Below, piece by piece: positions 13,719 through 14,336 of a stretch of DNA of 14,336 nucleotides. Each line of letters starts with the position of its first letter. Positions within the stretch are counted from its first letter, which is position 1. Made by a program: the position numbers and the translations under genes. The DNA is from CADEED01 sp039930985 (GTDB lineage: Bacteria; Pseudomonadota; Gammaproteobacteria; Steroidobacterales; Steroidobacteraceae): assembly GCA_039930985.1 (NCBI GenBank), contig JBDTSV010000060.1, forward strand, positions 1 to 14,336, given 5' to 3'. The notes beneath the pieces were generated by a model. The model worked only from the letters and a program-made list of their open reading frames with translations, was not told the origin of the DNA and did no database searches.

Positions 13719-14336
13719 CGGCGGCATTGCTCGAAACCAGGCAATTGCGCCTGGCGGTACCGGGTCGCGTGCTGATAGATGATTTCACCTGCGCCGTTCG
13801 CGCCGGCGAAGTGGTCGCGTTGTTGGGCGGCAATGGCGCCGGCAAATCACTGCTGCTGCGCACGCTTGCGGGTTTGAGAGCGGCCACGGCAGGCTCGGTA
13901 CTGCTCGGCGGGCGCGATATCCACACGCTGGCGCGTCGCGACATCGCCACCCGCCTCGGATTTCTGCCACAGGATCCGGACGCGACTCCGCAGGGATTGC
14001 TCGCTGAAAGCGTGTTGCTCGGCAGGTTCGCGCACCTCGGTTTCTGGCAGACCACCGACGTCGACGACGCGCAGCGCGTCAGCCAGGCGCTGGGCGACGT
14101 CGGCCTCGGGACGCTCGCACAGCGTGAGCTCGGCACGCTATCCGGCGGCGAGCAGCGCCGCGCGGCGATCGCCCGGCTGCTGGTGCAGGCACCCTCTATC
14201 TACCTGCTCGACGAACCCACCAACCACCTCGACCCGGCGCAGCAGCTCGGCGTTCTCGAGCGGCTGCGCACGCTAGCGCGCGCCGGCGCCGCCGTGATCG
14301 CCAGCCTGCATGATCCCAATCTGGCGTTGCGGTACG
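13715..14336 (+). CDS. ABC transporter ATP-binding protein, BtuD/FecE-like (3' end cut by window)
   Basis: ATPase subunit that probably powers a vitamin B12, heme or iron-siderophore importer. The first 207 residues are present. Walker A is GGNGAGKS (38-45), with Gly in place of the usual Pro of GPNGAGKS. The Q-loop glutamine is in FLPQDP (83-88), the signature is LSGGEQ (142-147), Walker B is IYLLDEP (162-168) with NHLD following, and the switch histidine is H199 in SLHDPN. All catalytic elements are intact. The ATG at 13715 overlaps the preceding stop (ATGA), so translation is probably coupled to the metallopeptidase-like gene. The best partner in view is the FecCD-type permease at 8937, four genes away; the true partner could also lie beyond the right edge. 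The C-terminal 40-50 residues are outside the window. Confidence 0.9.
   Translation, partial: MTAALLETRQLRLAVPGRVLIDDFTCAVRAGEVVALLGGNGAGKSLLLRTLAGLRAATAGSVLLGGRDIHTLARRDIATRLGFLPQDPDATPQGLLAESVLLGRFAHLGFWQTTDVDDAQRVSQALGDVGLGTLAQRELGTLSGGEQRRAAIARLLVQAPSIYLLDEPTNHLDPAQQLGVLERLRTLARAGAAVIASLHDPNLALRY

Overview
The window is a GC-rich, gene-dense chromosomal stretch with no mobile elements, CRISPR arrays or tRNA genes that I can see. It looks like a gammaproteobacterium outside the enterics. The minus-strand 16S rRNA 5' end at the left edge reads ATTGAACGCTGGCGGCGTG, tyrosine synthesis uses the fused chorismate mutase-prephenate dehydrogenase typical of that class, and tyrS lies just upstream of an rRNA operon, as I recall for Pseudomonas and Xanthomonas relatives. 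A Steroidobacter/Nevskia/Xanthomonas-like lineage is a guess. Codon use and base composition look even throughout.

Left part (1-1800): 16S rRNA leaves the window on the minus strand. It is preceded by a leader with boxB/boxA/boxC-like antitermination signals and two near-consensus tandem promoters with GC-rich discriminators. tyrS lies upstream in the same direction, with no convincing terminator before the rRNA promoters. A MepM-like M23 endopeptidase gene is divergent from tyrS.

Middle (3167-8872): ppk1 on the plus strand meets, tail to tail, a compact minus-strand operon read in the order rppH, DUF6776-like membrane coiled-coil protein, bactofilin, erpA, ppx. Gaps in the operon are 6-17 bases. 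Polyphosphate synthesis and degradation are therefore convergent, 11 bases apart. The same operon carries mRNA 5'-end processing (RppH), a cytoskeletal scaffold, and Fe-S cluster delivery.

Right part (8937-14336): a FecCD/BtuC-type ABC permease gene is followed by a convergent minus-strand pair, tyrA then a DUF484-GGDEF diguanylate cyclase, with overlapping stop and start codons. Divergent from tyrA is a plus-strand operon: pdxH, a membrane-anchored HExxHxxGxxD metallopeptidase-like protein, and an ABC ATPase of the type that normally partners FecCD permeases, which is cut by the window end. The permease and probable ATPase are thus split by about 3.8 kb of unrelated genes.

Most genes belong to known families. 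I found no clear new defence or mobile system. The least-explained items are the metallopeptidase-like gene, the DUF6776-bactofilin pair, the diguanylate cyclase coupled to tyrA, and the split transporter.
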